Origin: Candidatus Omnitrophota bacterium | Lineage (GTDB): Bacteria; Omnitrophota; Omnitrophia; Omnitrophales; JACROU01 | Assembly: GCA_029261035.1 (NCBI GenBank) | Contig: JAJDCD010000010.1 | Span: forward strand, 143,496-207,495 | Length of the DNA stretch: 64,000 nt | Reading direction: 5' to 3' | Shown: positions 10,001 through 18,039 of the stretch, one piece after another | Layout of the letters: the number at the start of each line of letters is the position of its first letter | How positions within the stretch are numbered: the first letter of the stretch is position 1 | Program-made: the position numbers and the translations under genes | Notes under the pieces: generated by a model | What the model was told of the DNA's origin: nothing | Database searches by the model: none | Seen by the model: the letters and a program-made list of their open reading frames with translations, nothing else

Positions 10001-10174
10001 AGCAGGCGCTCCAAAGTAATCCGTACGGACCGTTACTAAATCATAGGATATATTAGGAAATGCTTCACGAGACATATTCGCTAAGGCAAACAAACCGGCC
10101 ACAATCAAAAACACAGACAGCAAGTTCACAAACAAAGAGTTGTTTACTGAGAATGTAATCAGGCGTTTCATCAT
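7004..10174 (-). CDS. RND-family efflux transporter, AcrB/HAE-like inner-membrane subunit
   Basis: This 1056-residue proton-driven transporter has the two-fold RND layout: TM1 near residues 8-30, a large periplasmic loop, TM2-6 (about 330-480), TM7 (about 530), a second loop, then TM8-12. Proton-relay Asp residues sit in TM4 (MGIIVDDSIVIAENV). The second half has GLSGVVVNDSIVLVDF. The substrate class cannot be read from sequence. It follows tolC and marR on the same strand, separated from tolC by 200 bp containing a repeat. RND pumps normally need a periplasmic adaptor (HlyD/MFP family); none is encoded in this operon. The start is ATG (alternative second ATG next to it) behind ACAAAGGA. Confidence 0.93.
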   Translation of the reverse strand: MMKRLITFSVNNSLFVNLLSVFLIVAGLFALANMSREAFPNISYDLVTVRTDYFGAPAQEIEKLISIKIEDEVKEIDGIDELTSVSTENISLLVIKLDPDKKDKWKVVNDIQRAVDRVKDLPDDLEDDPIVTELESKNFPVINVSVSGDFEEKELQKIAKGLETRLLDIPDVAKVSRIGWRDREIWVEVNPQLVDEYRLSLEEVISALKTRNLNLPGGNLDTSTEGEFLVRTVGEFETPEEINKVIIRANDVGNWIRVEDVAEIRDTFEDDNLIEKTRGKKTITLTVIKKESADIIDVVNKVKIQSEEFQKVAPEGIEISYFDDLSYYVKRRLNVLVNNGAIGIVLVLISLLFFLSRSVAGVTAVGIPLAVGFTFLAMSGLGLSINLITMFTLIMVMGIIVDDSIVIAENVYRYVQQGYSPKEAAIRGASEVATPVLCTVLTTIAAFTPIFFMTGMMGKFCFEIPLVVIAALSSSLLEAIFVLPSHLADFARKSKTHDRKAKSKGWFEKGFQNFRIFYLMLLRWVVHHRYKALSLVVMIFIAGIILFQTQMRFILFPQGLIEQFFIRVKAPIGTSLEENERRFASLEKIVSQLPKGELDNFITQVGLTQDEPSDPYANRGTHIGQIWIYLTPEKDRTRTADMIIEEFREKFEPLIIKKEGREEASKGIFEEITFEKVRAGPPVGKPVNIRLRGDQFDVLEEVAEKFKAQLSTMKGVYDIRDDFDVGKNEIRVIVNAEEAKKNFLSVRDIAFTIRNAIDGGVATTIQKTDEEIDVIVRYPEKQRRSKDSFDRFFVPNENGKLIALKKVARMEEVPGIHAIKRFDRKRMIQVTANVDEEVITPLQIKTIMDRFYEKEIELQHQDVAVSFGGEQEETSEALGNFFKAMLMALFLIYIILACMFNSVIQPLVVMVAIPFGILGVIFAFYLHGQPLSFMALLGLIGLSGVVVNDSIVLVDFINKRRKANWSRASAIFEAGRLRIRPVILTSVTTVLGLTPVAYGIGGSDPFIKPMALAIGWGLFFATGLTLVIIPCIYTVLDDIRLGVEGVFRKVVKVEVE

Positions 10175-10216
10175 AACTTTTTCCTTTGTCGGCCAAAATT
10201 TAATAACGGGTCAAAT

Positions 10217-10306
10217 TGTCATCCTTGAGCGTAGCGAAGGATCTATGAGAAAGGAGTTTTCTTTAAAAACCAGAGATTCTTCGTCGTTACACTCCTCAGA
10301 ATGACA
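10217..10306. repeat. GTCATYCTGAG-type intergenic repeat (family B, copy 1)
   Basis: It begins TGTCATCCTTGAGCGTAGCG AAGGATCT and ends with a mirrored AGATTCTTC...CTCAGAATGACA, giving a 90-bp imperfect palindrome between tolC and the RND gene. Copies in the two orientations occur at 56546-56572 and 56701-56728. A TTCCCgacCAAGTAGGGAAT hairpin follows at about 10319-10337. Confidence 0.7.
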
Positions 10307-10374
10307 CCCCAACTGGCTTCCCGACCAAGTAGGGAATGACAAATTATCTGACCTCGGCATTCTGTTCCTTATGA

Positions 10375-11874
10375 CTATATCTCCACTACCAAATCAAGTT
10401 GTTCTAGTAATTTATTTTGTGTCCGAAGCACTTTGTCTTTAGCTTTTTCATATTCAATAAAAGCTTCTATCTTATCTGTTTTAGCATCTAATAAGTCGTC
10501 TTGATAATCAATCATCACTTTACTTGAAGAGCGGCCAACTTTAAATTGTTTCGATTCTTCCTTTAATTTTTCTCTCTGTAATTCTTCAATTTTTATAGCC
10601 TGTTTAAATTTTTGCTGTGATACTTGCAGTTCTTTATAAACATTTTCTATTTCTAATATAATTTCCTGAATCAAACGCTCCAATTCTAACTTAGCCTGCT
10701 TCAGCTCAAACTTCGCTTTTTCAGTACCAGCTCTTGCTTCTCTATTTTCCAACGGATAATCAAGGTCAAAGCCAATGAAATAACGAGGGTGATTAAATCC
10801 AAAAATTTCCCCTTCCGTTGGCTTTAAGTTCTCATCAAATGCATTTGTTTGAACTGTGGCAAAAACATCCAGTTGAGGCAGTTTTCTCATCTTATTTACT
10901 TTTACATTCAAACCCTTGCTTTCAATTTCAATGAGCTTCTGCTTATAATCTCTTCTAGATTCAATGATGTTCTTCATAACTTCCGCCAAAGACACGTTCA
11001 CTTCACGAAACTTAAGATCTTCACTTGGAATCACATCTTCTTCATAGGAAAGTAACAATTTCAAATCATTCATCGAAACTTGAGATGCCAGCTGCGCATC
11101 AAGTATATTCTGAATACGATCTCTTAAATTAGCTTCCGAAGCATAAAAATCCGGAAGTTCTGACAAGCCTGTATCTAATTGTTTTTTGACAATATCATAA
11201 AATTTTTCAGCAATCGTATAAGCTTCTTTCCTAGCAGCCAATAGACGTAATTCCTTAACATAAGTCCAATAAGCTTCTCTAGTTTCAAAAACAATTTGTT
11301 CTATATTGTCTATCACCTCTTCTTTGAATCCTCTCACATCCAAGCGCACTTGCTGAATCTCTGATCGATCGATAATTCCAAAAGCATTTCTAAGAAGAGG
11401 CTGCCTCACTTCAACTCCAGCATGCGCTTCATAATTAGGGTTTAATGCCGCAAAAGCAGAGTCCGTAGAATTTCTCTGACTTTCATGAAACACATCTACC
11501 TCCAAACCGACAGCCGTCTTTTTTGATAAACGCGCACTCACACGACTTGTTATTGTTTTTTCTCCCAAAATAATTGTAGGTTGCTGTTCTTTTTCCCAGT
11601 CATAGGTAGCTTCTGCAGTCAGTTGAGTATCGTAACGAGCCTTCTCTTTCATAATATCCGTTTTTCGCGCAGAATAATCTAGTTTCGTTACTTGAATATC
11701 AAGGCTTTTAAGCAACGCCATTCGAGCCACATCATTAGCTGTAACCTTGTCCGCTTCTAAAGGAGGAAACTGCTCATTAAGCATTGCAGGCTTCTCAATC
11801 CCTTCCGCAAAAAGAAAACATGTCTGACTCGCAAACAATACTAAAAGAAAAATAGTGAAAAATGGATTTCTCAT
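10375..11874 (-). CDS. TolC-family outer-membrane efflux protein
   Basis: This 499-residue secreted protein has a clear signal peptide (hydrophobic core FFTIFLLVLFASQTCFLFAEG, cut near residue 23). It then has long amphipathic helices with the two OEP repeats (about residues 45-270 and 280-495), rich in Glu, Lys and Gln as in the TolC alpha-barrel. It would form the outer-membrane tunnel of a tripartite exporter. It starts 4 bp after the marR stop, so the two are translationally close, and precedes the RND gene. The C-terminal helix (ELQVSQQKFKQAIKIEELQ) is typical of the second OEP repeat. Partner specificity is inferred from position only. Confidence 0.88.
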   Translation of the reverse strand: MRNPFFTIFLLVLFASQTCFLFAEGIEKPAMLNEQFPPLEADKVTANDVARMALLKSLDIQVTKLDYSARKTDIMKEKARYDTQLTAEATYDWEKEQQPTIILGEKTITSRVSARLSKKTAVGLEVDVFHESQRNSTDSAFAALNPNYEAHAGVEVRQPLLRNAFGIIDRSEIQQVRLDVRGFKEEVIDNIEQIVFETREAYWTYVKELRLLAARKEAYTIAEKFYDIVKKQLDTGLSELPDFYASEANLRDRIQNILDAQLASQVSMNDLKLLLSYEEDVIPSEDLKFREVNVSLAEVMKNIIESRRDYKQKLIEIESKGLNVKVNKMRKLPQLDVFATVQTNAFDENLKPTEGEIFGFNHPRYFIGFDLDYPLENREARAGTEKAKFELKQAKLELERLIQEIILEIENVYKELQVSQQKFKQAIKIEELQREKLKEESKQFKVGRSSSKVMIDYQDDLLDAKTDKIEAFIEYEKAKDKVLRTQNKLLEQLDLVVEI

Positions 11875-11878
11875 TGTC

Positions 11879-12331
11879 TTATCCTTTATTACTAAAAAAT
11901 TGATTCAAATAAGTGTCTAAAGATACATTGATAGCTTCATAAAATTTCTTTATGGTTTTAACTTCACCACCAGAAAAGGCTCCCAATTGCTTGGCAATAC
12001 GACCCACGGTCATCTTGCGAATGTAACTGACAACAGACTTCCCCGACTCTGTTACCTGAATAAAGTAAACGCGACGATCTTTAGAGTCTTTAACACGTTT
12101 TATTAATTTTTGCTTTTCTAAACGGTCTACAAGGTTCGTAATTGAGGAGGATGCTAAATAAAGCTTCTCTGCAATCTCATTCATTCTCAGAGAGCCTTCA
12201 TCAACAATAAGAATCAACAGCGAAAACTGAGGAATAGTTAGATTTTTTTCTGTTAAAATTTTTGAGTAGAAACGAGAAAATTTACCCTGAATACTTCTTA
12301 AAATACTTTCCAACTCTTTTCGATCGGCCAT
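11879..12331 (-). CDS. MarR-family transcriptional regulator
   Basis: This winged-helix repressor of about 150 residues has helix-turn-helix residues LRMNEIAEKLYLASSSITNL and wing DRRVYFIQVTESG, the MarR signature. A longer frame opens upstream, but the ATG at 12331 (MADRKELES...) is chosen because it follows AGGGG and lies downstream of a consensus promoter and candidate operator; the extra 34 codons would be encoded in that regulatory DNA. It is first in the marR-tolC-RND operon, so it probably represses the pump and itself until a ligand binds. The ligand is unknown. Confidence 0.92.
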   Translation of the reverse strand: MADRKELESILRSIQGKFSRFYSKILTEKNLTIPQFSLLILIVDEGSLRMNEIAEKLYLASSSITNLVDRLEKQKLIKRVKDSKDRRVYFIQVTESGKSVVSYIRKMTVGRIAKQLGAFSGGEVKTIKKFYEAINVSLDTYLNQFFSNKG

Positions 12332-12351
12332 TGAACAACCCCTATAATTAC

Positions 12352-12382
12352 TTTGAATATCAAATAGTTTGAACTTCGAAGT
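12352..12382. promoter_or_regulatory. Candidate tandem MarR operator
   Basis: TTTGAATATCAAA (12352-12364) and TTTGAACTTCGAA (12368-12380) are related near-palindromes offset by 16 bp. The second overlaps a perfect ACTTCGAAGT (12373-12382). They lie just downstream of the -10 box and before the marR start, where bound repressor would block transcription. Confidence 0.55.
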
Positions 12383-12383
12383 A

Positions 12384-12412
12384 ATTATAATACTTTTCCC
12401 CATTTTTGTCAA
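12384..12412 (-). promoter_or_regulatory. Consensus sigma-70 promoter of the marR-tolC-RND operon
   Basis: On the minus strand, TTGACA (12407-12412), an exact 17-bp spacer and TATAAT (12384-12389) match the full consensus. The start codon is about 50 nt downstream. Such a strong core promoter suggests expression is set by repression. Confidence 0.8.
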
Positions 12413-12431
12413 AATGACAGCGTCTCTGGAC

Positions 12432-12464
12432 AAAAAAAAGGCCCGAATCGAATAGATTCGGGCC
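12432..12464 (-). terminator. Rho-independent terminator of the cytochrome bc operon
   Basis: A perfect GGCCCGAATC/GATTCGGGCC stem with a 5-nt loop is followed on the minus strand by eight T residues. It lies 25 bp after the octaheme cytochrome stop and separates that operon from the marR promoter. Confidence 0.9.
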
Positions 12465-12489
12465 TAAGAATAAATTATTATAAAAAAGT

Positions 12490-15333
12490 TTACTTCTTTT
12501 TCTTCTTATCGTTCTCTTCAGGTAATTGAACCACATAATCACGAAGCGCAATAATTTGCTTCATAGCATCCCCTTCTAAAATATCCGGTAGCGGAGACTG
12601 AAGATCTGGAAAATAACCCGGCATACCTGTTCCTGGCATTAATGCGTCTGGATTCTTCAACCAATCAACAATCCACTCATGTCGGAGTCGATCACGAGAT
12701 AACAATAAGTTTGGTGCTAATTCACTGGCGGATACTTCTCCACTACTTCCTACCATTCCCTCTGTGACTGCGTGACATTGGATACAACGCAATTGATCAA
12801 ACAATAAAGCTCCTGCAGCCAAAGACTCTTCTGTTGGTTGCGCTTTAGTTTCAGAGAATGTCTCTTCAACACCATCTTCAGCTCTAAAATGTTTGATAAT
12901 CACATCAATCTCTTCATCTGTAAATCCAAAGGTAGGCATACGTGTTTTAAGCCATGGACGTATCTCAGAAGGCGCTTTTAAGAACTCATGGAACCAATCC
13001 CCTTGGACACGAGCTCCTTGACCTACAATACTTGGAGGTGCCATTACTGAATCATCTACATATTTTCCAATATCTCCACCAACCCCTGTATCTACTTCAT
13101 GACAGCCCGCACAGTTCATATCGCGAATCAGTCGTTTTCCATCTTCAACGAGCCTCTCTTGTTCATCTAATAATTTTAAACGATTCATTGGCACATGATT
13201 CACTTTAAGCCCTGATAAGTATGTTACAAGCGAATTTCTTTGATCCTCTGTTAAATTAAATTGAGGCATCCTCAGCTTTTCTTTTCTTGTCTTCTCTTTG
13301 CCTTGATCAAAAATACGAGGCTGTTTGATTTTAGTTTGATAAAACGATTGATGCGTATGCGGCACGTCCACAAAACCAAAGTCAAATTGCTCCATAGGCT
13401 TACTCGACTCATGCGTCAACTCAACACCAATTCGAGTCGCATCTTCAAAACCTGAAATATCATGACAAGCATAACAACCATAGAAATTAGTCAGCTTCTC
13501 TCCCAAATAAACCACCTTTTCATCTTGAGACATGGAAGCTAACTTTTCATTCACTTGTTTATCTGTCAAACCTTCTCTTAGGTCTTCTCTAACCATTTCT
13601 TCCAGAGCATCTTGGTTTAGTTCAGGCTCTGCAAGTTCTTCAAAGGGTTCATTTTTAAGTGTTACTAAGAAAGCCGCTACATCCAAAGCCTCTTGATCTG
13701 TGAGTCGGAGGCTAGGCATGCTGGTCTCTGGATTATAATGCTTTGGATTCTTTAACCAATCTACCAACCAAGGAACATTTACCTTACTACCAATCTGAGA
13801 AAGGTTCGGAGCAAAATCACTGACCTTATCTTCACCGACAGAGTGACAACCCAAACAACCTATTTCTTTAACAAGCTTTTGTCCTTGTTCTGCATCTCCC
13901 TCACCTGTAATTTCTTCTGGAACAAACTCTTCAGATTGATCAAACAAATAAGTCACAATAGCATGCACTTGTGTATCTTCAACTTCTTCTGAGGCTGCAT
14001 TCGATAACCCAAAGAAACTTGGCATTTTAGTATCTGGTCTAAAACTTTTTGGATCTTTCAACCATTTCGCAGTCCAACCCGGATCCACCTTTCCTCTAAT
14101 TCTCTTCAAGGAAGGTCCTGCTTTTCGAATTTCTTCTTCAGGTAAACCTTTTACTTCATGACAACCAACACAACCCATCTCTTCAAACAATTGACGTCCT
14201 TCATTCAACTCAACAGCTTCTGGAATCACTAGTTGTTGATCATGGCATTGCAAACAAGAGGATTCTACATACTTTAAAGGCAACATTGGCTCTGCCCAAT
14301 GCTTTAAAGGATGCCAATCGTATTTCTCTTCCCATTCATGAGCTTGCTCATTTGAGTTTGCAGCATGACCCGCGTGATAAAAATCAATCGCTTGCCCATT
14401 TCCACTATGACAAGAGGTGCAACCGAATGTTTCCATTGCATGAGGTGAGCTCGAAGAAACGTAAAGATCTAAGTTTGGATGTGTTGTAAACGGTTGAGGA
14501 GCATCTTCAAAACCTTTAAGATCAATTCCTAAATGACAAGTGGTACAACGATCAATTTTAGGAACCTGAACAAAACTTAAGTCATCATAAAGGTCTTCCA
14601 TCACTAATTGACGGATTCTTAATGTTGGGGCAATAAAGTCAAACATAGGACTATTTCTAAAAGCATTAAAAAGGCTGGGCTTTAAATTCTTAATCTTATC
14701 CTTAACACGCTTCTCTTCACTTCTCATCAAGGCTAGACTTTCCACTAACTCCGATTTATTTTCTAGAATGGAGTTAATTTCATTCTCAAGAGTTGTCCTC
14801 TGAAAAATAAGTTCGCCCTTAATACTCTTATTTTCGCCAACAAGAATTTTCCAGCGATTTAGCTCTTCTTTAAGAAGAGCTAATTTACTTTCTTGAGAGA
14901 CTTCAACCTGAACAAGATGTTCATCAGAATGGGCTCTCTGTTCTTCAAATTGATATTTAATCGCCTCCAGCTCCGCTTGTTGACTCTTAAGGTCCGTATC
15001 TAATAACAAAATCTCTTTATCTAACTGCTTCAGCTGTTTTTCTTTTTCTTTCAAAACTGTTTTTTGTTCTTTCAGAGATTCTTCTTCTTCTTTTAATTTT
15101 TTTTCTATACGAGCCATTTTTTTCTGGCGCGTTTTTTTCGTTAACTCCTCTAACTCCCCTTTTGTTTGCTCAACCTGCATTTTGTTAAAAGAACGCTGAT
15201 ACTTTTTCCACTCACGAGAGTAGTCATCCACAATAACACACAGAACCACTAAGAATAGAATCACACTAGCGATTCCAAAGATCACTGAAAGCTTTGCTGT
15301 ATTGTATAAAAATTCGTTTTTTTTATCGGCCAT
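12490..15333 (-). CDS. Membrane-anchored octaheme cytochrome c of the bc complex
   Basis: This 947-residue protein has an N-terminal membrane helix (about residues 14-34), then a long Glu/Lys-rich coiled coil (about 40-200), then eight CxxCH heme-attachment motifs: CTTCH, CTSCH, CLQCH, CVGCH, CLGCH, CYACH, CAGCH and CIQCH. Several sit in repeated cytochrome c modules with a downstream Met ligand motif (TKMPSF, TSMPSL, TRMPTF, TGMPGY). It probably takes electrons from the Rieske protein and b subunits encoded directly upstream and passes them to a terminal acceptor. It is last in the Rieske-cytb-cytb operon, 17 bp after the previous gene. Canonical cytochrome c1 has one heme, so this is an expanded electron wire. 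I know no gene name for this architecture. Confidence 0.9.
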   Translation of the reverse strand: MADKKNEFLYNTAKLSVIFGIASVILFLVVLCVIVDDYSREWKKYQRSFNKMQVEQTKGELEELTKKTRQKKMARIEKKLKEEEESLKEQKTVLKEKEKQLKQLDKEILLLDTDLKSQQAELEAIKYQFEEQRAHSDEHLVQVEVSQESKLALLKEELNRWKILVGENKSIKGELIFQRTTLENEINSILENKSELVESLALMRSEEKRVKDKIKNLKPSLFNAFRNSPMFDFIAPTLRIRQLVMEDLYDDLSFVQVPKIDRCTTCHLGIDLKGFEDAPQPFTTHPNLDLYVSSSSPHAMETFGCTSCHSGNGQAIDFYHAGHAANSNEQAHEWEEKYDWHPLKHWAEPMLPLKYVESSCLQCHDQQLVIPEAVELNEGRQLFEEMGCVGCHEVKGLPEEEIRKAGPSLKRIRGKVDPGWTAKWLKDPKSFRPDTKMPSFFGLSNAASEEVEDTQVHAIVTYLFDQSEEFVPEEITGEGDAEQGQKLVKEIGCLGCHSVGEDKVSDFAPNLSQIGSKVNVPWLVDWLKNPKHYNPETSMPSLRLTDQEALDVAAFLVTLKNEPFEELAEPELNQDALEEMVREDLREGLTDKQVNEKLASMSQDEKVVYLGEKLTNFYGCYACHDISGFEDATRIGVELTHESSKPMEQFDFGFVDVPHTHQSFYQTKIKQPRIFDQGKEKTRKEKLRMPQFNLTEDQRNSLVTYLSGLKVNHVPMNRLKLLDEQERLVEDGKRLIRDMNCAGCHEVDTGVGGDIGKYVDDSVMAPPSIVGQGARVQGDWFHEFLKAPSEIRPWLKTRMPTFGFTDEEIDVIIKHFRAEDGVEETFSETKAQPTEESLAAGALLFDQLRCIQCHAVTEGMVGSSGEVSASELAPNLLLSRDRLRHEWIVDWLKNPDALMPGTGMPGYFPDLQSPLPDILEGDAMKQIIALRDYVVQLPEENDKKKKK

Positions 15334-15349
15334 TTTAATTCACTAACTA

Positions 15350-16429
15350 TTAGATGTTGAAAAAATATTCTGGAATAGCAACGATGTATTTAATGTTAAA
15401 CAACCATCTTAAATACATTTTGATGGGAAGCGCTACCGTAGTTAACAATAACATCATCAAGAAACCATAACGAATGGCTCCCATTTCCATAAAAAACTTT
15501 TTAAATAACGTTTTGGCTAAAACAATTGGAATCAAACCAAAATAAACAAAAACCAAAATAATTCCAAAAATTTCACGTGTAAACCAAAACCGAGGCATGG
15601 CTGTTTGGAACCATTTAATAAAAATAATTTCAGATAAGTTAATATTCACCGAAGGAACCACTTTATGAACATCCCAAACCTCATAGGGTCCAAAGAAGTT
15701 CCAGTTAGGCCCTCTCAGAAAGGTGCCTATCACAATCAAAAAAATCCAAAGCACCAAAAATCCAAAAAGAAATGAAACAATCGCGAACTTTCTTTCTTTA
15801 AAAGTGTAATATCCATTTCCTTTTTTGTTCTTATCTAAATAAGGAATCGCCATCAAACCCACAATAATTAAAACAGGCAATACAACACCCGCAATCCAAG
15901 GGTCAAAGTAAACAAGCATCTCTTGAAGTCCTAAGAAATACCAAGGGGCCTTTGAAGGATTAGGTGAAATTGTAGGATTCGCAGGTTCTTCTAGAGGAGC
16001 CTGAAGCGCTAAAGCCCAAATCAAAAGAACAATCGTCGCCAAAATCATACATAAAAATTCAGTGTAAACAAGGTTGGGCCAAACAAAAAGTTTTTCGTTG
16101 GCTTCCGACTTTTCGAACGTAGGCTCTCCTTTTTCGGTACGGATATCATTATCCACACCTTTACGCAAAGAAAACCATGTAAAGAAAATAATTAAAAACA
16201 ACATCCCAACAATCGGAACATTATCGGGTAGGGTTACAATTTTTCTGAAATGATCATCTGTAAGACTCACTAGAAAGAATGTCGTAAACAATCCTAGAAA
16301 AGTTAAAAATACAGGGGTCTTAGTAAAAAAACGCACATAGTGCATTACTACAAAAAAACCGATGATCGTAGCTGTAATAAACAGCTGAGGTGAAGAAATT
16401 GTATCTATAAAATTTTTTAATGCGTCCAT
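15350..16429 (-). CDS. Cytochrome b C-terminal subunit (subunit IV-like) of a menaquinol-type bc complex
   Basis: This 359-residue membrane protein corresponds to cytochrome b C-terminal domain/subunit IV. It has extra N-terminal hydrophobic segments (about residues 15-65) before the conserved part. The quinol-oxidation (Qo) PEWY motif appears as KAPWYFLGLQEML (near residue 175), so the usual Glu is Ala; this variant occurs in some delta-proteobacterial and related complexes. About eight membrane segments are predicted by eye. It sits 26 bp after the cytochrome b N-terminal gene and 16 bp before the octaheme cytochrome, clearly co-transcribed. It completes the quinol-oxidising core together with the b6-like subunit. 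Confidence 0.9.
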   Translation of the reverse strand: MDALKNFIDTISSPQLFITATIIGFFVVMHYVRFFTKTPVFLTFLGLFTTFFLVSLTDDHFRKIVTLPDNVPIVGMLFLIIFFTWFSLRKGVDNDIRTEKGEPTFEKSEANEKLFVWPNLVYTEFLCMILATIVLLIWALALQAPLEEPANPTISPNPSKAPWYFLGLQEMLVYFDPWIAGVVLPVLIIVGLMAIPYLDKNKKGNGYYTFKERKFAIVSFLFGFLVLWIFLIVIGTFLRGPNWNFFGPYEVWDVHKVVPSVNINLSEIIFIKWFQTAMPRFWFTREIFGIILVFVYFGLIPIVLAKTLFKKFFMEMGAIRYGFLMMLLLTTVALPIKMYLRWLFNIKYIVAIPEYFFNI

Positions 16430-16455
16430 CTGCTTCCTTTGTCTTTCGCGAAGGT

Positions 16456-17247
16456 TTATACGGGAGTTGAAATCCCACCGTCTTTACGAATTCTCCAAAA
16501 GTGAACAGCCATTAAAACTGCTGCAGCCAATGGAATAGCGACACAATGTAATATATAAAATCGAAGTAAAGTAGCAGCGCCCACAAATCGACCGCCTAAT
16601 AATGCAAAACGCACATCGTCTCCAGAGTGAACCAAGCTCACTCCAGCAATATTTAAGAAAGAGGCTCCAGGTCCTTCATGCCCCAAGAATGGCGTTGCTC
16701 TCGCCATATTAGATCCAACAGTAATAGCCCAAATAGCCAATTGGTCCCAAGGCAATAAGTACCCCGTAAAACTTAAAAGAAGGGTCAGAACTAATAAAAT
16801 AACACCAATATTCCAATTAAACTCGCGTGGCGGTTTATAAGAACCTGTCATAAAAACACGAAACATATGAAGCCAAACAGCAATAACCATCGCATGAGCA
16901 CCCCAACGATGAATTTCTCTCATAATACCTAAAGGAACATGATCCCTTAAAGCCATAATATCGCTAAACGCATACTCTGCTGTTGGACGATAATAAAACA
17001 TCAACAAAACACCTGTAATCACTTCCACAAGAAAAATAAAAAAAGCCAAGCCACCCATACACCAGGTATAGCTGATTCGGATTCCCGACTTACGTGCGGT
17101 AACGGGATGAAGATGGAGGAAAACATTCGACAAAATTACAAGCGAACGATTTCTCTTATCCGTAGGCTTTCCATGACGAAAAATAGATTTCCAAATTTGA
17201 GATTGTCTAAAATTTTCCCACAAAGATTTTTTCGGTGCTGTTGCCAT
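16456..17247 (-). CDS. Cytochrome b N-terminal subunit (b6-like)
   Basis: This 263-residue four-helix diheme subunit carries heme-ligand histidines in HRWGAHAMVIAVWLHMFR (second helix) and in the fourth helix (YILHCVAIPLAAAVLMAVHF). LSFTGYLLPWDQLAIWA is the conserved Qo-site segment. Cys63 in SYTWCMGG aligns with the Cys that covalently holds the extra heme c of b6f and Bacillus menaquinol complexes, so a heme ci is likely. The split of cytochrome b into this and a subunit IV-like protein fits that group. It starts 1 bp after the Rieske stop. Confidence 0.93.
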   Translation of the reverse strand: MATAPKKSLWENFRQSQIWKSIFRHGKPTDKRNRSLVILSNVFLHLHPVTARKSGIRISYTWCMGGLAFFIFLVEVITGVLLMFYYRPTAEYAFSDIMALRDHVPLGIMREIHRWGAHAMVIAVWLHMFRVFMTGSYKPPREFNWNIGVILLVLTLLLSFTGYLLPWDQLAIWAITVGSNMARATPFLGHEGPGASFLNIAGVSLVHSGDDVRFALLGGRFVGAATLLRFYILHCVAIPLAAAVLMAVHFWRIRKDGGISTPV

Positions 17248-17248
17248 A

Positions 17249-17896
17249 TTAAACCTTCAGAATGGATTGAGGATCTTTCCATTCCCCTTTCTCTTGTTGA
17301 TATATTTTTCCTTTATCTACTAGAACTTGTCCATCATCAGCCAAACTAATACGGTACCGTTCTAACGGTCTTGGGGCTGGACCTTCAAAGTTAATACCCG
17401 TTTTATAAAAACCACTCCCATGACAAGGACACTTAAACTTTTCTTCTCCTGGCAACCAAGTAGGAGTACACCCTAAATGAGTGCATACCGTAGACAATGC
17501 ATAAATACCTTCTGGTGAACGAACCATCCACACACCAAATTTATTTTTGAAACGCTCATCAACTTGTCCGATTTGAAACTCAGATGGAATACCTGCTTTA
17601 AAGGTCATTGGCGGTTCAAATAAAACATTGGGAAAGAAAAAACGTAAAACTGAAGTTAAAAAACCGGCCATTGCTGCAGAAAAACCAATCCAACCAATTG
17701 CAAACCATGAAATAAATTTTCTTCTAGATACTCCAGGTTGTTGGGGTGGAGATGTTTTTTGAGCAGCCGAACTCACGGCAGGCTTAGCTGCAGGAGCTGG
17801 AGTTACAGGCTTGGTTTCCTCAGACGGTTTAGGTTGAGATTCGGAAGCAGGTTGTTTTTGCTCCTCTGGTTTTTCTGGTTGTTTTTCGTCAGTCAT
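17249..17896 (-). CDS. Rieske [2Fe-2S] protein with a long Pro/Glu/Ala-rich N-terminus
   Basis: This 215-residue protein has cluster-binding motifs CTHLGC and CPCHGSGF (near residues 140 and 158), which supply two Cys and two His. Ahead of the membrane helix (about residues 68-90) is SRRKFISW, a Tat-like twin-arginine segment. Before that come about 55 residues low in complexity and rich in Pro, Glu, Ala and Ser, absent from most Rieske proteins. It takes electrons from quinol at the cytochrome b subunit and hands them to the cytochrome c. It is first gene of the bc operon, preceded by a candidate promoter at 17962-17989. Confidence 0.94.
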   Translation of the reverse strand: MTDEKQPEKPEEQKQPASESQPKPSEETKPVTPAPAAKPAVSSAAQKTSPPQQPGVSRRKFISWFAIGWIGFSAAMAGFLTSVLRFFFPNVLFEPPMTFKAGIPSEFQIGQVDERFKNKFGVWMVRSPEGIYALSTVCTHLGCTPTWLPGEEKFKCPCHGSGFYKTGINFEGPAPRPLERYRISLADDGQVLVDKGKIYQQEKGEWKDPQSILKV

Positions 17897-17961
17897 AAAC
17901 TCGATCCAAGGTTAAGTACGGAACTCAATATAAGGGTCAAATGCCCATTAAAAAAACGTCT

Positions 17962-17989
17962 ATTTTATTCGAACTGCTTGATTTCTCAA
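17962..17989 (-). promoter_or_regulatory. Candidate promoter of the Rieske-cytochrome b operon
   Basis: On the minus strand, TTGAGA (17984-17989), a 16-bp spacer and TAAAAT (17962-17967) lie 66 bp before the Rieske start, in the gap after the HEAT-repeat gene. Confidence 0.5.
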
Positions 17990-18039
17990 GAGAAAAATTA
18001 CAGTAGGGGCTACAAACCCTATTATATCGTTAAACTTTA

